Shown here: positions 51,535 to 64,000 of the stretch, one piece after another
Layout of the letters: each line of letters begins with the position of its first letter
How positions within the stretch are numbered: position 1 is the stretch's first letter
Source of the DNA: Oxyruncus cristatus
Taxonomy: Eukaryota > Chordata > Aves > Passeriformes > Cotingidae
NCBI GenBank assembly: GCA_013399855.1
Contig: VXAY01002362.1
Coordinates: forward strand, 124,001-188,000
Length of the DNA: 64,000 bases
Direction: 5' to 3'
The notes under the pieces: generated by a model
Databases searched by the model: none
Told to the model about the DNA's origin: nothing
The model's input: the letters and a program-made list of their open reading frames with translations, nothing else
Made by a program: the position numbers and the translations under genes

Positions 51535-51630
51535 CTCCTCTTCATTTTTGTTGTCCTTCTCTGAAACTTTTCCAGTTCTACCCCACTTGTTCTGAGATGA
51601 GGACACCAGAACAGCACACCAGATGCTGGC
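51535..51630 (-). mobile_element. Old CR1-like fragment A (RT C-terminal region)
   Basis: The segment TTCTCTGAAACTTTTCCAG, TTGTTCTGAGATGAGGACACC and AGAACAGCACACCAGATGCT corresponds to the CR1 ORF2 stretch seen at about 10440-10540 (CTTTGGACACTCTCCAGCAC, GGGGCCCAGAACTGGACACA). It is short and diverged. Confidence 0.5.
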
Positions 51631-51729
51631 TAGATAGATCAGGTCAGCCGTCGCACTGTTCAACTAAGACTTGAAAGCTCCCACTGGGAGAGATGCCAGG
51701 CCCACTCCACCCCCAGTTAATTTTTTTCA

Positions 51730-51910
51730 GTGCTGCACTACCCTCCTCGTGAAAAAGCTTTTCCCAAGGTGCCCAACCAGAATATTTAATTTGCAATCTG
51801 TGTATGTTAACTCCCTGCTCCATAGTTTGACACAACCAAGAATGTTGGCTCCATCATCTTGGTAAGCATCATTCAAGTAGTTGAAGGCTAATATTAACCA
51901 GTTCTTAAGT
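51730..51910 (-). mobile_element. Old CR1-like fragment B (ORF2 C-terminus)
   Basis: The segment CCTCCTCGTGAAAAAGCTTT, TCCCAAGGTGCCCAACC, GTTAACTCCCTGCTCC and CATTCAAGTAGTTGAAGGCT matches in order the CR1 region at about 10200-10350 (GTAAAGAATTTCTTTACAATGTC through AGGGAGTTGTAGAGAGTGA). The minus-strand reading resembles the KSFFTRRV / LNILVG segment of old CR1s. Confidence is moderate because of divergence. Confidence 0.5.
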
Positions 51911-53055
51911 ATCTTCTTAATCAGGCATTTATACACAGAAATCAATTCTTTCTCAGTATCTCCCCCGTATTATCCAATGTCCTTTCTAAAACAGATATGC
52001 TAATCTAATCTTTAATTAATCCACAAACAAGAGACCTATTGGTTTCTAGGTTCCCTGATTCCACATGAACGCTTTCTGAAATATGGCATAAAACTAGACA
52101 CCCTCAAGTACTCAACTGCTGAGACACTTTAAAGCTTTAACTCCATCTAGGTTAAAGCAAGAGGTTGCACGCTGTAGTCTGTAGTTGTTCTATTTCCCTC
52201 TACCATTCCCCAAAAAAACTGGTTAAACTACATCTGGACCTGTCAAATCGAGAAAGTGCAATTTGTTCCACAATCTCACCTACAAATGCTTCCAGCAGTG
52301 AAAGGCAATCCCATAAGCCTCCCATAAGAAGGGTTCCAAAACAGGAACCACTCCACATACACACAAGGTTTACTTAGTTTTCTGTCATTGCTTTATCTCA
52401 GATCATTCATTTCATAATGTCATTATACACAGGCCACACAGACTCTACAGTTGGCTTCCTGCTATTGGTGTGATTGAGAAAAACATTTATAAAGTTTATG
52501 TTTAGCCTAACAGGTGAATGTTTTGGTCCTATTTCCTTCTTTGAACACAGATAGCTTTTTTAAGATGTCCTCTTGCTTTTAATAGTCTCCTATACCTTGT
52601 CATTTAGCTATACAGGCTTCCTTTTTCCTAGAGCATTTTTAGACTGGTGGTAAGCATTTGGGTGGAGCCTCCAAAACAGCATCCTGAAATAGTACCTCTT
52701 CCACGTATAAACATATTACTCTTACAGTTCCACTTCCAGTTTTAATTTGAACAAACAACCCCATTTTTAGATAGTTTCCCTTTTTGAGCATAGTTTAAGG
52801 GAGGCAAGAAGAGAGGAAAATTGCAGGTTCTTTTTCTTGGCATTCCACCCATTTCCATTTCCTGAATTTCCTTAGGTTAGGGAAAAGAGAAAAGCAGAAT
52901 AACTGTAATGGTCTACAAAGCCATCTCACAAGTCTTTTTCCAGACATCATCTTACAATCTCTCTATGATATCACCACCTACCAACTGAACAAAATATAGT
53001 CTCTTACCTACCTTTTAGTCACCATCCCTCTGTAATCACCTACTGCCTCTGCTCA

Positions 53056-53128
53056 GCCTTTGTGCAAAGCCTAGCACAGTGGGATCCTGGGTCTACTTCG
53101 TTGTATGCTCCTAGGAGTTAAGGAAACA
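53056..53128 (+). repeat. Tail of an ancient amniote interspersed repeat (tentative)
   Basis: The sequence GCAAAGCCTAGCACAGTGGG, ATCCTGGGTCTA and GCTCCTAGGAGTTAAGGAAA resembles a repeat tail common in reptile and bird DNA (form GCCTAGCACAATGGGGTCC ... GGCTCCTAGG.GCTAC...AATAC). I recall the pattern but cannot name the family with certainty. Confidence 0.35.
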
Positions 53129-56100
53129 CAAAAGAGAAATAACAGATATTGAAGAGACAGCTCATCAGCAATTCTCAGACATTTATAGCAGACATAAAGC
53201 ATGTCTACCAAGACAATAAATTAGAAGTGTAAGGCACTTTAACCTACACAGCGTGAACAAGAACCAAACAGAAGGAAAAAAAAAAAATCATTCTTTTAAA
53301 TATCTGGCAGCTTAGCATGAGAACCAGAAGAGGAGTACTTGTCATAGAATCTATGGGACAAGGATTGGAGAAAAATCCTTACTGTAAAATTCTGTCTTGG
53401 TTCCCTAACCGTCACTAAAATTAAACATGCCTAAGACATAGGTTGAAATCTGTCTCCGAGTGAAATCCATGACAAAATTCAGATGGGTAAAACTTTAGTA
53501 TCCTTTCATTTTTCCATAAAACATAAAGTTTAAGATAAAAAAAATGCGGTTACTAATATCTCAAAACAATACAATACAAAAGACATTTTCAAGCAAGAGA
53601 TGCATCATTAAGCACACTTCAAGATGTTAACCCATTTTTTAGCAATGATAAAGACAATATAATATTCGCAAAATTATCTTGCTTTTTTCTTTATGGAAAC
53701 AAAGAAGGTACTGCTAATCATACTGCTACCTCTACTTGAAACAGCAAGACAGGAACCACATAGCAGTTTCCTGCTCTCAATAACCCAAGATTCACTTCAT
53801 AAGAAAAAACAGTAATATTCCATCCACTATAAGCTTTCTTTTCCTAGATTGAGAATGTCTATGCACAGAACAAATACACTAGCAATCAACAGTTCACCCT
53901 TGAACTAAAACAGAGACATGAGGCAAAAAAGGAGTCATTGTTCCACTCTATTGACTCACTGATACAAAATGACTGTACTAGACGACTGGAAGTGCTTGTG
54001 ATTTTTTTTTTTCCAGGGCTTTCCTGACCTATAAGAGTCTCAGGAGATCTGCCAAATGCATAAGCAGTACTGCTAAAAATATCTGCAAACATCATATGAC
54101 CAAGAAGAACTCTCCAGGTTAGACAACAAAGATTCAGATTCATGTTCACAACATCAAAATTTCTCATGAATCCCTTTCTTCCTATCACCAAGTACTTCAG
54201 ATTATAATTTACATGTTTTCTTCTAAATTAAGAATCTGTATCATATGCATGCATATACACACCCCTCTGTGAAATTCAGCGATGTCGAACTCCTCTGTAG
54301 AAGTTGCCAAGAGCAGACTTAGATAGTGTTCTTCATGGCACAGGGATCAATCAAAGCTAAAAGAGAGAAAATCACTTTCAGTTTCACAGTCCAAGGTGGT
54401 GGGAGAAGCTTATACTGTCACGAAGGCCTTGCATCACCTTTTCTTTGCCTCACACGTTTCAGAAATGCAAGGACAAATTTAAAACTTGGAAGAGGACCAA
54501 ATTCTGCTTTTTATATTACTATGCACCAGAGAATACTTGAATACCTCAGCATAACTACCCACCACCCATGCATGTTGATGACAAACTACTCTGATACGTT
54601 CAGTCTGTCAAGTAATCAATTATAACTGTTACCATGCAATAAGTTCTACAGGCAACTACAAGAAACCCATCTCTAAGATGCAGTATGCTACTGATTTATG
54701 TACACACTCACTACACCAGAATGAACAGCTGAATTATTAGGCTTTGAAACATTACAAAGAAGGCTGTATAGCTCAGTTTTTTTAAACAAGCCCAACAGTA
54801 CTAGCACTTTCTACATGCATTTCAATCTGCCCGCTCTCCCTTCACCACTGAACTCACGATTCTTACTTCTACATAAACATCTCAGATTTTATTTGATTAA
54901 AATAAAAGCTTTGGCAAGTTTACTTTTATTCTAATCTTAATAATTACCTAAACAAAACTGTAAAGCAGCGTATGAATCCATCTCACTGATTTAGGGAAAA
55001 CATGCACACACACACAAACCAGCTCATAAAGGTTGCATTTCTACAGATTCACCACTTGCTTCCCTTACACTTCTTCATATGTCAACCCTACTGCTCCTAT
55101 TATTGTGGTGGCACTCTAATCAGGCACAATCCAGTACATGCTGTGGGTAAAATAACACCAGAAACTAGCCTGAATATTTACATAGTTAAGCTAAAATTAG
55201 GCTAACTCAGCCAACACCAAACCAGTCTTATAGAAATTGCAAATAAGGCCCCCAAAATCAGAAGACTAACTGCAAAAAAATCACATCAATTATTTTACTG
55301 TGAGATATACAGCCATGGTTTAGTTTAATCTTGCTTTGGTTTATCATCATTTGCTAAAGCAAAAAGACTACAGTGGCTTTGTCTCATACCTGAGTTTCCT
55401 ACTCTTTCCTTCCAAAATGACTTCTGAAACTGATCATCAGTTTCAGTTTAACACAAAAACTTTTATGAAAATGGTCAGGGAAAACAACAGACAGACTCAC
55501 TTTCCAAACAGCTGTTCTTCCCTACTCTCAATGACAGAGACACACAAGAGGGGAATTCAGCCATGGTACATTTTATTTGCCCAGAAGCACATTAATTTAA
55601 AAGAATGGGGGGCGGGGAATAAAATATAAATGGATAAAAATATACATAGGTGTACTCTAGTTGTATACTACTAGAAAAAATCTTATCAAGATTTAATAAT
55701 AAACACATAGGAGTGCTGTTTTGTGCTGCTGATAGAATATGGTACTAAAGCATTATGATTAAATCTGGCAGAGGCACGGAGGAGAGCACACATGCAGTTA
55801 AGAGCCTTCGCTGTTATACGGCTGTGGGCACTGCACTCACATCTGTCTAGTACACTTGAAAAGACATTTGGCTACACACTGAATTGAGCAAAGAATAACA
55901 GCAGCATGTCTAGACATCGTGGCTCGTCTGCACGCTGAGACTTCCCACTCCTGTTGTAACTGCATGGCATTACTCAGGCAGTGTGCCACAGCAGCTACCT
56001 CACCTTACCCAGTCACCTGTGAGCTTGTCCAGGACTCAGGATTTTCATACAACACCTAATGACAAGCAGTGCTCACCTAACAACACAAAAAAGAGCATCG

Positions 56101-59100
56101 AATGGGATAAGAACATGCCTGCTCCACATCACTCCACCAGCCAGCATTGGCTTTTGCTCCACAAAGATGACAGCATGAGTTAGGTAAGCTGCTTCAAGTG
56201 ACTTCTGCTGATGTTGGCGGGGCTGAAGTAGAACTGGCAGGAACACCAGGTAGATGGGCTTTGCCCCAGTTCAGTGTTCTCACTGTCTATGCACAGGAAA
56301 ACTGAGCAAATGTAAGTAAATTTTATGTACTGCTTAAAATACTATTGAACATATTATTTGCATTTGTTGATCTCTGGCAAGAGAGAAAATCTTGTCAAAA
56401 CCGGGAGTGTACCAAAACTGAGAAGGATGGAGGAAAATAAGAGTAGGAATAAAAAGATACAAATGTTCACCTTCCTCTTACCTTCCTCCAAAACATGCCC
56501 GCATTATGAAAATAAATCCTATTTTCAGGGATGAATCAAGGATGAGTGGTTACAACTGCTATCTACAACCTTGTACTTCTATAAAAAAAAATAATATTTT
56601 CTTCTACAAAAACTAACTTTATAATATATACTAAATATTATTACTACTTATCTTTCTCTTTTCACTCTGAAGAGATCCTTGCATAATCAAAAAGATCTCA
56701 TTATAGCTAGCTTATTTACTTGTCTAAAGAACATACATGGAAAGATGGCAATTATTAAGCAGAATCTAGGCATAACAAACATGGAAGAAATAGGAATATC
56801 TTTCTTATAAAGTACCATATTTTTTTTATATGCTTTCCAAATCACAATATTGGACAGAGTAAAACCAAAACAAAATAAATGTAGGAATTTTTAGGCAAAA
56901 AAGCGCAACAAATGAAAAATCAATCACATTCTTGAACACGTCCCTGTCACTGCTGCTTGAGACCACAGAACCAGCCCACGCAACCGCAACCTAAACAGAC
57001 CAACGTCTGCAGACATATACTGCAGGGCAGAAGACCAACATACAGAGTGCTACACCCACTTCTGTTTCATATGCAGAGCTGGGAAGCTTCTAGATCGTGA
57101 CATATGTGTCTACTGGTTCAACTCAGAAATCACATCTGGACAAAACAGTAACAGTACGAGGACTCTCTGAAGTTCCAGCATTGTTCTTGACTTGGCTGAG
57201 CACAAGCTCCAAGTCATGAACAACTGTGGACATTCGTATACATGTACTCACGCTGCCACATGAAAATTACATAAGCAATAGATCTGAGTGCAATAGACTC
57301 ATTGCACTTGCTGTAACATGTGCCAGTGTTCAGGAATATGAGCCCTGGTCATATTCTGCATACTAATAGCTATACTATTGGCCATGGTATCTCTTTTTTT
57401 CCAGTTTTACTGAAAGGGAAGATGTTTAAAATTAGTTTCATGAATTACATACAGCTTTAATTCTATTTACAGTAACACTTTATTTTTCACTAGGCCAAAA
57501 TAAGAGAAAATGTAGAGACTGGAGTGCCAGGACAGGAAACATATTGCTAACAGGAAAGCATAGATTAGAATATGTGAAGTTACCAGTCAGCCAGAGCTCT
57601 CTGGCTGAAAATCATAAAACAGAATGACATAACATTCATTTGGCTTTGCAGGGATTTGACTAATAACTCATTTAAAGCCACTGAACTTACCCCACTATTT
57701 GCTTTAACTCCATCTAGGTCAAAGTGACAGGACATGCTAATGTACATTTAACTTTTTAACCAATGACCACAGATTTACAGTCCAAGAGCAGCACTTTGGT
57801 CTTGCAAAAAAACCCCCACCATGATTCCCAAAATAGTAATTTTTAAAGTATAATACATTATTAAGACTGCTGACAGAACAAACAGTGTTACCTATTTTAA
57901 AATGGTAGAGATGTAGAAAAACAGTAATAAAGGATAAATTATTGTGGTCTTGCTGCCACTGAAGTCATGTTTTTTCATGAAGACTTCAAAGAGTAGGGGA
58001 AACATGGCCTTTATCCAACTTTCTGCAAATTACACAACTGAGTAATTTTATTTAAAATAAATCAGTTCTGGTACAACTCTGATTTCCTTGAGTTTGACAG
58101 CAAAACTTCTGAAAATATTTATTCTTGAGTGTGACACCATTTATCCTTGTGTTTTTCTGGTCTTTGACTGAAGTCTGTAGGACATTTCTAGTGCTCTGTT
58201 GCCACTGATATTTGCTGCCTTCGTGTCTCCAAACTTTTACATGGTTTTCTGAACCTGAATTTCACTGTTTTGATAATCCAGGCAGACTCTTCCAGTTACA
58301 GGAACACCTTTTACACCTTTCAGCCAAATGGTGCTAGTACTGAGGACACAAAAGGATTAAAGAGTCATGACCAGAGAAACCAACTTCATAATGAAAGTCA
58401 AAAAAAAAAATTATTAAACACTGTAGCATAATGTACACTAGACTTATTTGTGTGTGTCTGTCTACAAGACTTAGTTAAAAATAAATGTTTCTAGCATTTT
58501 GCAAGGTCCTTAAGATGAAATTTAATAGCAGTTTTATGTTTGGTTTGGGTGTGGGGTTTTTTTGTTAGGGGCGTGTGTGTGCACGTACATTTTAATATTG
58601 CAGAAGAATACCACGCAACAGTCTTCTTAAGAAATTTTCTTTCTCCCCCAAAATGCAACACTGCTTCTACCTCTTCTACAATTTTCACTTATAAGAAGTA
58701 TAGTCTTAACAGCATTCCACCCACCCTAATAAGGGCACAGCTGTCCATGGGATAAAATGTTATTCCTCTTACGGAATTCTGCCCAGTCATTTCATGTCCT
58801 AACTAATTCTCCAACGAAAGTGGCAGACTGATAACTGATGTTAGCATGTAAACCTAATTTTAATTGATCACCATGTAAATTCTCCAATATCTATGACAAT
58901 TTAGGAAGAACGAGAAAAAGAATGTCCTGTAATCTACACACTTAGTCTGCATGAAACCAAACAGTTGCTCCTTTTCTTTCATTAGTGAGTATGTGGCTCC
59001 TTTATTTTCCAAAGAAGGCAAGTAAGCTAAGAAAGGTAAAACCAAAACTATGGGTATCACAGAAGATAAATACTAAGCAAATGCATCTTTAAACCCGTAA

Positions 59101-59788
59101 CCATAAAAATATTGTTTCTCTGACCTTTTGCAAAAGCCAGTGAACATTTTCATTCTAGTTTTAAAAAATTCAAATGAACTTTAGATGACAAACACCTTCT
59201 AGAGAAAAGAAAAAAAAAGTCCACAACTCCCAAGAAAGTCCTGGTTTTTATTTAATATTCTGAAATACATTTACTGTACTGAAGGATACCAGCTGATACA
59301 TTTTCCATAGCATAATTAATTCGGAGACAGCTGCTTGTTAGTGGACCAAGGATGAATCTTGGGGTTATGAGGCCTGGATTATAATTCTCAGTCAAGAATT
59401 GATTTGCGGTGCAGCTTTGAGAACCTTGATCTGTCCCCACTTCACCTTTATAAAATGTGAAGACAACTTTTCATATAGCCTATTTTCTTTAAATAAAACA
59501 CAAGTTTTTATATATCTCAGTGAACTGCATTGTGAAAACTGCAGTTCCAATTAATAGTGAACTCCCGAGTGCAGTGATAATTTCAGAAAACCTTTATGGT
59601 TATGTTCTCTCAGTCAGAGAGCCCAGCTGCCTTCTGGAGAAACAGGACTGAACAGATTCATGTAGGTACTGCAGATGCCAAGTAATAACAAAAAGACTAA
59701 TCCTGAATATTGCAGCTGCTGATAATGCCCATTGCCTAACAATGCAGAAAGTATTACACTCACTATTGCCTACAGCATGCACTGCTAC

Positions 59789-60099
59789 NNNNNNNNNNNN
59801 NNNNNNNNNNNNNNNNNNNNNNNNNNNNNNNNNNNNNNNNNNNNNNNNNNNNNNNNNNNNNNNNNNNNNNNNNNNNNNNNNNNNNNNNNNNNNNNNNNNN
59901 NNNNNNNNNNNNNNNNNNNNNNNNNNNNNNNNNNNNNNNNNNNNNNNNNNNNNNNNNNNNNNNNNNNNNNNNNNNNNNNNNNNNNNNNNNNNNNNNNNNN
60001 NNNNNNNNNNNNNNNNNNNNNNNNNNNNNNNNNNNNNNNNNNNNNNNNNNNNNNNNNNNNNNNNNNNNNNNNNNNNNNNNNNNNNNNNNNNNNNNNNNN
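59789..60099. other. Assembly gap (311 N)
   Basis: The run of N is flanked on the right by seven G (60100-60106) and then AAAGCAG. The gap interrupts the upstream SEMA5A intron. Open frames that span it are meaningless. Confidence 0.99.
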
Positions 60100-63000
60100 G
60101 GGGGGGAAAGCAGTGATATGTTGTCTGGGAGAATCCAAGATGATAGTCTGAAGAGGAAAAAAAAGTTCAGTGCATATAGCCTGAGGTTACGAGAAAAGTG
60201 TCTGCTAATATGCAGCAGGCTCCCATAATTGTGCAGCTGAAGTAATAATACCCCAACAAAATGCCATTACAATGTACAGTGTTGAAAAACTGTGCCAGTT
60301 TCCATGAATGTTGGTTTATTCCACAAGCTGGCTTATCCACTTTGTTAGTCTAAATGTTCCAAAATGACTTAAAGAAATCATATCTACTACATTTTAAAGA
60401 TAAGAGACCATACTGAATCCTAGATAAGTCTATTAATTTTATTTTTTCTGTATCAGGAAAAAAAGTAGATTTGTAGTCTCCTTTTCCAAATGGAGGGAGA
60501 GTTCTTAAGCTATACTGGGCAAGGATGTGACATCGGTTGGTGCAACACATCAACAAGCTTTATAAAATTTAGGTTCCCAGCCCAAAGGTGTTGGAATCAT
60601 CTATGATATAAGACTATGAGAGAGAATTAACAACAGTTTCTTAGTCTACGGTGCTTTCATATTCTGTGTCTTTTTTTTTTTTCCCTGACTTTGATTGTTC
60701 TCCTTTGATGACAGATTCTTTCCCTTTTTCCATCTCAGCAGGCATGAGAGAAAGACAAAACTTTACATATCCATCACCAGAGCCAGAACACAGTTCAGTC
60801 CATCTGGTACCATAGATCGCAAACTGGTAGATGCTCTCCCCTTCCCCCAGTAAGATTCTTAGCTCTTCTACTCTCTCTTCATCATGAAGTTGAATGCTTG
60901 GGGGGTTGTTTGTTTGGGTTTTTTCTTTAGGTGACTGTCGAGATAGCAAGAATATGGTGGTTGTGATATGGACATATTCCAACACTTGTCTGAAATATTC
61001 TTACTCAGGGCCAAATGTTTTCCCCATCAGCACTGAAAGCATTCAATTCTTTGGCATTCTTCTAGCAGCCTATCCCTCCCTTTGCCACCCAACATGCATG
61101 CACACTCCCATCTCCCCGGCTGCTCACAGTGCTGAAGCAATCACAAATGCCTCAGGCTAAGCAAATACACAGAGGTAAACACTTGAGTTCTGGGCATCAT
61201 CCCAGAGAGGACACACATAATAATTTCCAAGCTCCTCAACGTAATTTTTTTTTCCTTGTGTTCAGTACTAACAAATTAAGGAAGGAGAAGAGTTTAATGT
61301 AGGACTAGGATCCCTGTCAAGAAGTTCATCATAAGCTGTTAGCAAAAGCAAACATCTTCTATCCTCTGCTGTGCACTAGGTTTAAATGACAAAGCAGGAA
61401 ACAGATCCCAAAATTACTCTGCACTGTGCTCACAGTGAACTTCCTTTCACGGCCCCCTTGCCCTCCATTATCTCCAATCCACAGAACCTGTATTTATTTT
61501 CTAGTAGCATATTACATTCACGCTAAGTAGAACATGAAGTACATGATTCTGAATTCACCACACTGGTGTCCTACAGGTTCACCTCAGGCAGCACGGAAGG
61601 AATACCTGGATCTGATTTTGCTTCTGTATTTCAAGTCTGCTTGAGATCCCAATTTCATGTAAAAACACAACATAAAAGAGAGCAAGAAGTTTGATGGCTG
61701 GTGCTGGGCGGTGATCTAGAGTTTTGGTACTCAAGATCTGAGAGAATTTATGCAGTAAAGTATGCAGAGGCACAAGCACATTGTCCTGAGGAAAATTTAT
61801 TAAAATGCAATGTTAATTTCAGAATCGGGTATTGGTTTTCATAATCTTTGACAATTCACCGAAAAGCACAATTTAGATGGTAATTTATAACTTAACTGTA
61901 TGAAGCAGTAATACATACAGAACTAACTGCAGTAAACTGACCAATAAACAGGAAACTCCTATTAGAAATGCCTTTAGGAATATTCAAGAACTTGAATGGT
62001 GAAACAGAAGATTTTGCTTACTAGGACAAGATGGTAGGATCCTTGTCCTGTGTACAAGGGTCTGTACGATTCCACTGTTTCTAATCACACGTAATTATAT
62101 AAAAAGAAAAAAGCATTTTATTTAGAACATCTTCATCAAAGAAAGCCCCTAAAGTTTTTATAAAACAACTGCAGGAAATAAATAGCACAAACAAGGAGAA
62201 GAAAGAACAAAGACACACCCAACTTGATATGGAAACCCTGATGTTAAGACTGGTACTCCCTTCAGAAATACAAACAATACTGCTGGAAAAATTGCCATAT
62301 TCCAAAGTTCTCATCCTCCTTCAAAGGTAAGAGAACTTGAAACAATGCAACAAAGAGAAACTTCACTGATAAAACTGTAAGACAGTTTGTTTAAGAAAAG
62401 GTTCAAACTCTTCAACAGACTAAATATATATGCCTGCTGCCCATGTTGCATTTTTTAGTGCTTTTATCCACCACACAACTTATTCTATCACTTTCTACCC
62501 CAAGGTCTGAATTTTTTCAAAACAAATTAATTTGGCTCTCGCATTACGTTGTGCTGGAGGCAGTATTGATACACAGAGATTGCAAATGAAAATTAGACCA
62601 CACAGAAGGGTATACTAAATTATCCCATATAAAAAACAATGTTAAAATGGGATTTAAATAGTATAACATTAAAGTAATAGGTTTAAAAATACATTACATT
62701 TTGATAAAAAATTGTAGTATTCTAAAATTATCACAGATGAAATGAAATGGAACAAAAATGTGTAAACAACAGGAAATATAAAAGTACATTTAAACCCCCA
62801 GACCGCTTCAAATTTCTGTTTACTTATGCTCTGTGTGTACTAAATGTGCATATAAATATTAGTAGTAGCTCCAGAACAGATGCAGCTGCATTTTAAGAAC
62901 ATTTCAGGTTTCTTTTATTTTTCCATTGTTTTTCTTACTTTGATTTTCTCAATAAGAAGATTTCATGGTAAAGCCACTGCTTTAATGAGAATGAGGCATA

Positions 63001-64000
63001 TATTATGCACAGCTTACTTTTAGAGGATCTGTCAGGTATTTGGAGGCTGTAGTTTTTTGTAATTCAGACAACAAGCTGCAGGGTTACATTTCATAGTTTC
63101 CTTCCGATCTTCTTCCAAGGTAGCATTCTTATTCTCTCATCCAGAAATACAATTAGCTATAAAGATCCTTTTGAATTATCTGTTAACAAATTAACAGAAA
63201 TGTCTATTTGCTCTTGCCACAACATGGGAATATTTTTGTGCATGGCACCTCTGCCTCCTCAGGGTGCTCTTCTTTCTGCCATCATGACGCCACACAGTTG
63301 GTGCTGGTCCAGAAGTGCACATTAGTTTGCGCATTCAGCAGAACCCCTCTGATTCTCTTCCTCAGAAACTTCTGAGCAACGGTGAAAACTTTAATTTATC
63401 AGAATTCTAATTTAACTTCTCCTTCCTTTTAGCAATGGGAAGAAGGACTTAATCCAAAGAGAACATTTACTCATGCAACCTTGACTTACTGGAAATCTTA
63501 GCATCCTAGCAGGGCACTTAGCAATGTTTTCACCAGACACGCTGGTAGAAGCTTCTTTATTCTGCTCTGTCTTAATCAACTTAAAATTATGTAACTGTTT
63601 GAACTAGCTGCAGTCACATATTAACTGTTAATAGAAGAGCCTTTTGTTTCCCAAAATCAATTTATTAAAAAAAAAAAAAAATCAATATTTGTGTTGGCTT
63701 TTCTTTTTCCCCCTCCTTAATTTCTGTTAATTTCTTATCCCCCCTGTCCTTTCTCAGTGGTGGAAAAGAAACTAAAACCAGTATATCTGCTACTGTTAAC
63801 CTCTGCTGCCAATCAAAATAAAGTCAAAGGATTACAAAAATGAAAATATGTCTTCTGGTTTTGTGTCCACACACTTCTACACAAAGAGTTATCTTCAGAT
63901 GGTTCCTCTATTGGCATAACAAAGATTTGAGTCACAGTCTTAACTGTGTTGCATCTGGAGAATCTGGTCTTTGAGAGATCAAATAAACCTCCCCAGTTAT

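Larger units (their letters stand above)
35194..64000 (-). other. SEMA5A: Upstream SEMA5A intron or leader region (at least 28.8 kb)
   Basis: The region upstream of the start-codon exon has an acceptor at its 3' end but no start within the window. I could not identify a non-coding 5' exon or promoter; none of the short ORFs here resembles a known protein. Beyond the repeats listed separately, the intervals 35194-36663, 38551-44125, 46901-51534, 53129-59788 and 60100-64000 look like ordinary AT-rich intron sequence with stops in all frames. Confidence 0.7.

Noticed and set aside
59732..60151. Open frames across the gap
   Set aside because: They consist mainly of unknown bases.
60641..60985. 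114-codon minus-strand open frame with a WD40-like string (SGSGDGYVKF)
   Set aside because: No further repeat of a WD40 pattern, no splice-bounded limits, and the end runs into a poly-Lys low-complexity stretch. Most likely a chance open frame.
1..64000. CRISPR arrays, tRNA, rRNA, bacterial operons
   Set aside because: No regularly spaced direct repeats, no tRNA-like cloverleaf or rRNA sequence that I could recognise, and the genome context is vertebrate intron.

Overview
The window is vertebrate intronic DNA, most likely from a bird. It is AT-rich, with no prokaryotic-style gene packing. Its recognisable interspersed repeats are CR1-type LINEs (avian-type 3' ends, ORF1 and ORF2), plus a possible endogenous-retrovirus LTR. 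I infer 'bird' from the CR1 type and the sparse repeats; a crocodilian or turtle is not excluded by sequence alone.

One gene is recognisable: the 5' coding part of a class 5 semaphorin, best matched to SEMA5A, transcribed on the minus strand. Three coding exons are present: the start-codon and signal-peptide exon (34995-35193), the second coding exon (16259-16358) and the third (75-120). They are joined by introns of 18.6 kb and 16.1 kb. Splice sites and phases agree (phase 1, then phase 2, then phase 0). Together they encode the first 90 residues: the signal peptide and the start of the Sema domain. At least 28.8 kb of upstream intron or leader (35194-64000) follows, in which I recognise no exon.

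Layout along the plus strand: 1-74 intron; 75-120 exon; 121-16258 intron holding a near-full-length decayed CR1 LINE (about 10019-14150, minus strand, so in the gene's sense orientation); 16259-16358 exon; 16359-34994 intron with a 64-nt hairpin (18156-18219), an A/C homopolymer block (20711-20893), a CR1 3' end (27231-27625) and an old CR1 reverse-transcriptase fragment (34000-34935, plus strand) ending about 60 bases from the splice donor; 34995-35193 first coding exon; 35194-64000 upstream intron with A-tracts, an AC-only tract (37724-37855), an ATTTCAATAT tandem repeat (38489-38550), a short CR1 3' end (44126-44240), a possible LTR (46180-46900), two juxtaposed old CR1 fragments (51535-51910), an ancient repeat tail (53056-53128) and an assembly gap (59789-60099).

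I found no evidence for a new gene system, CRISPR array, tRNA or rRNA. The most informative points are the semaphorin exons, the CR1 with its identifiable SGNH-esterase ORF1 and damaged catalytic motifs, and several unexplained low-complexity or palindromic segments.
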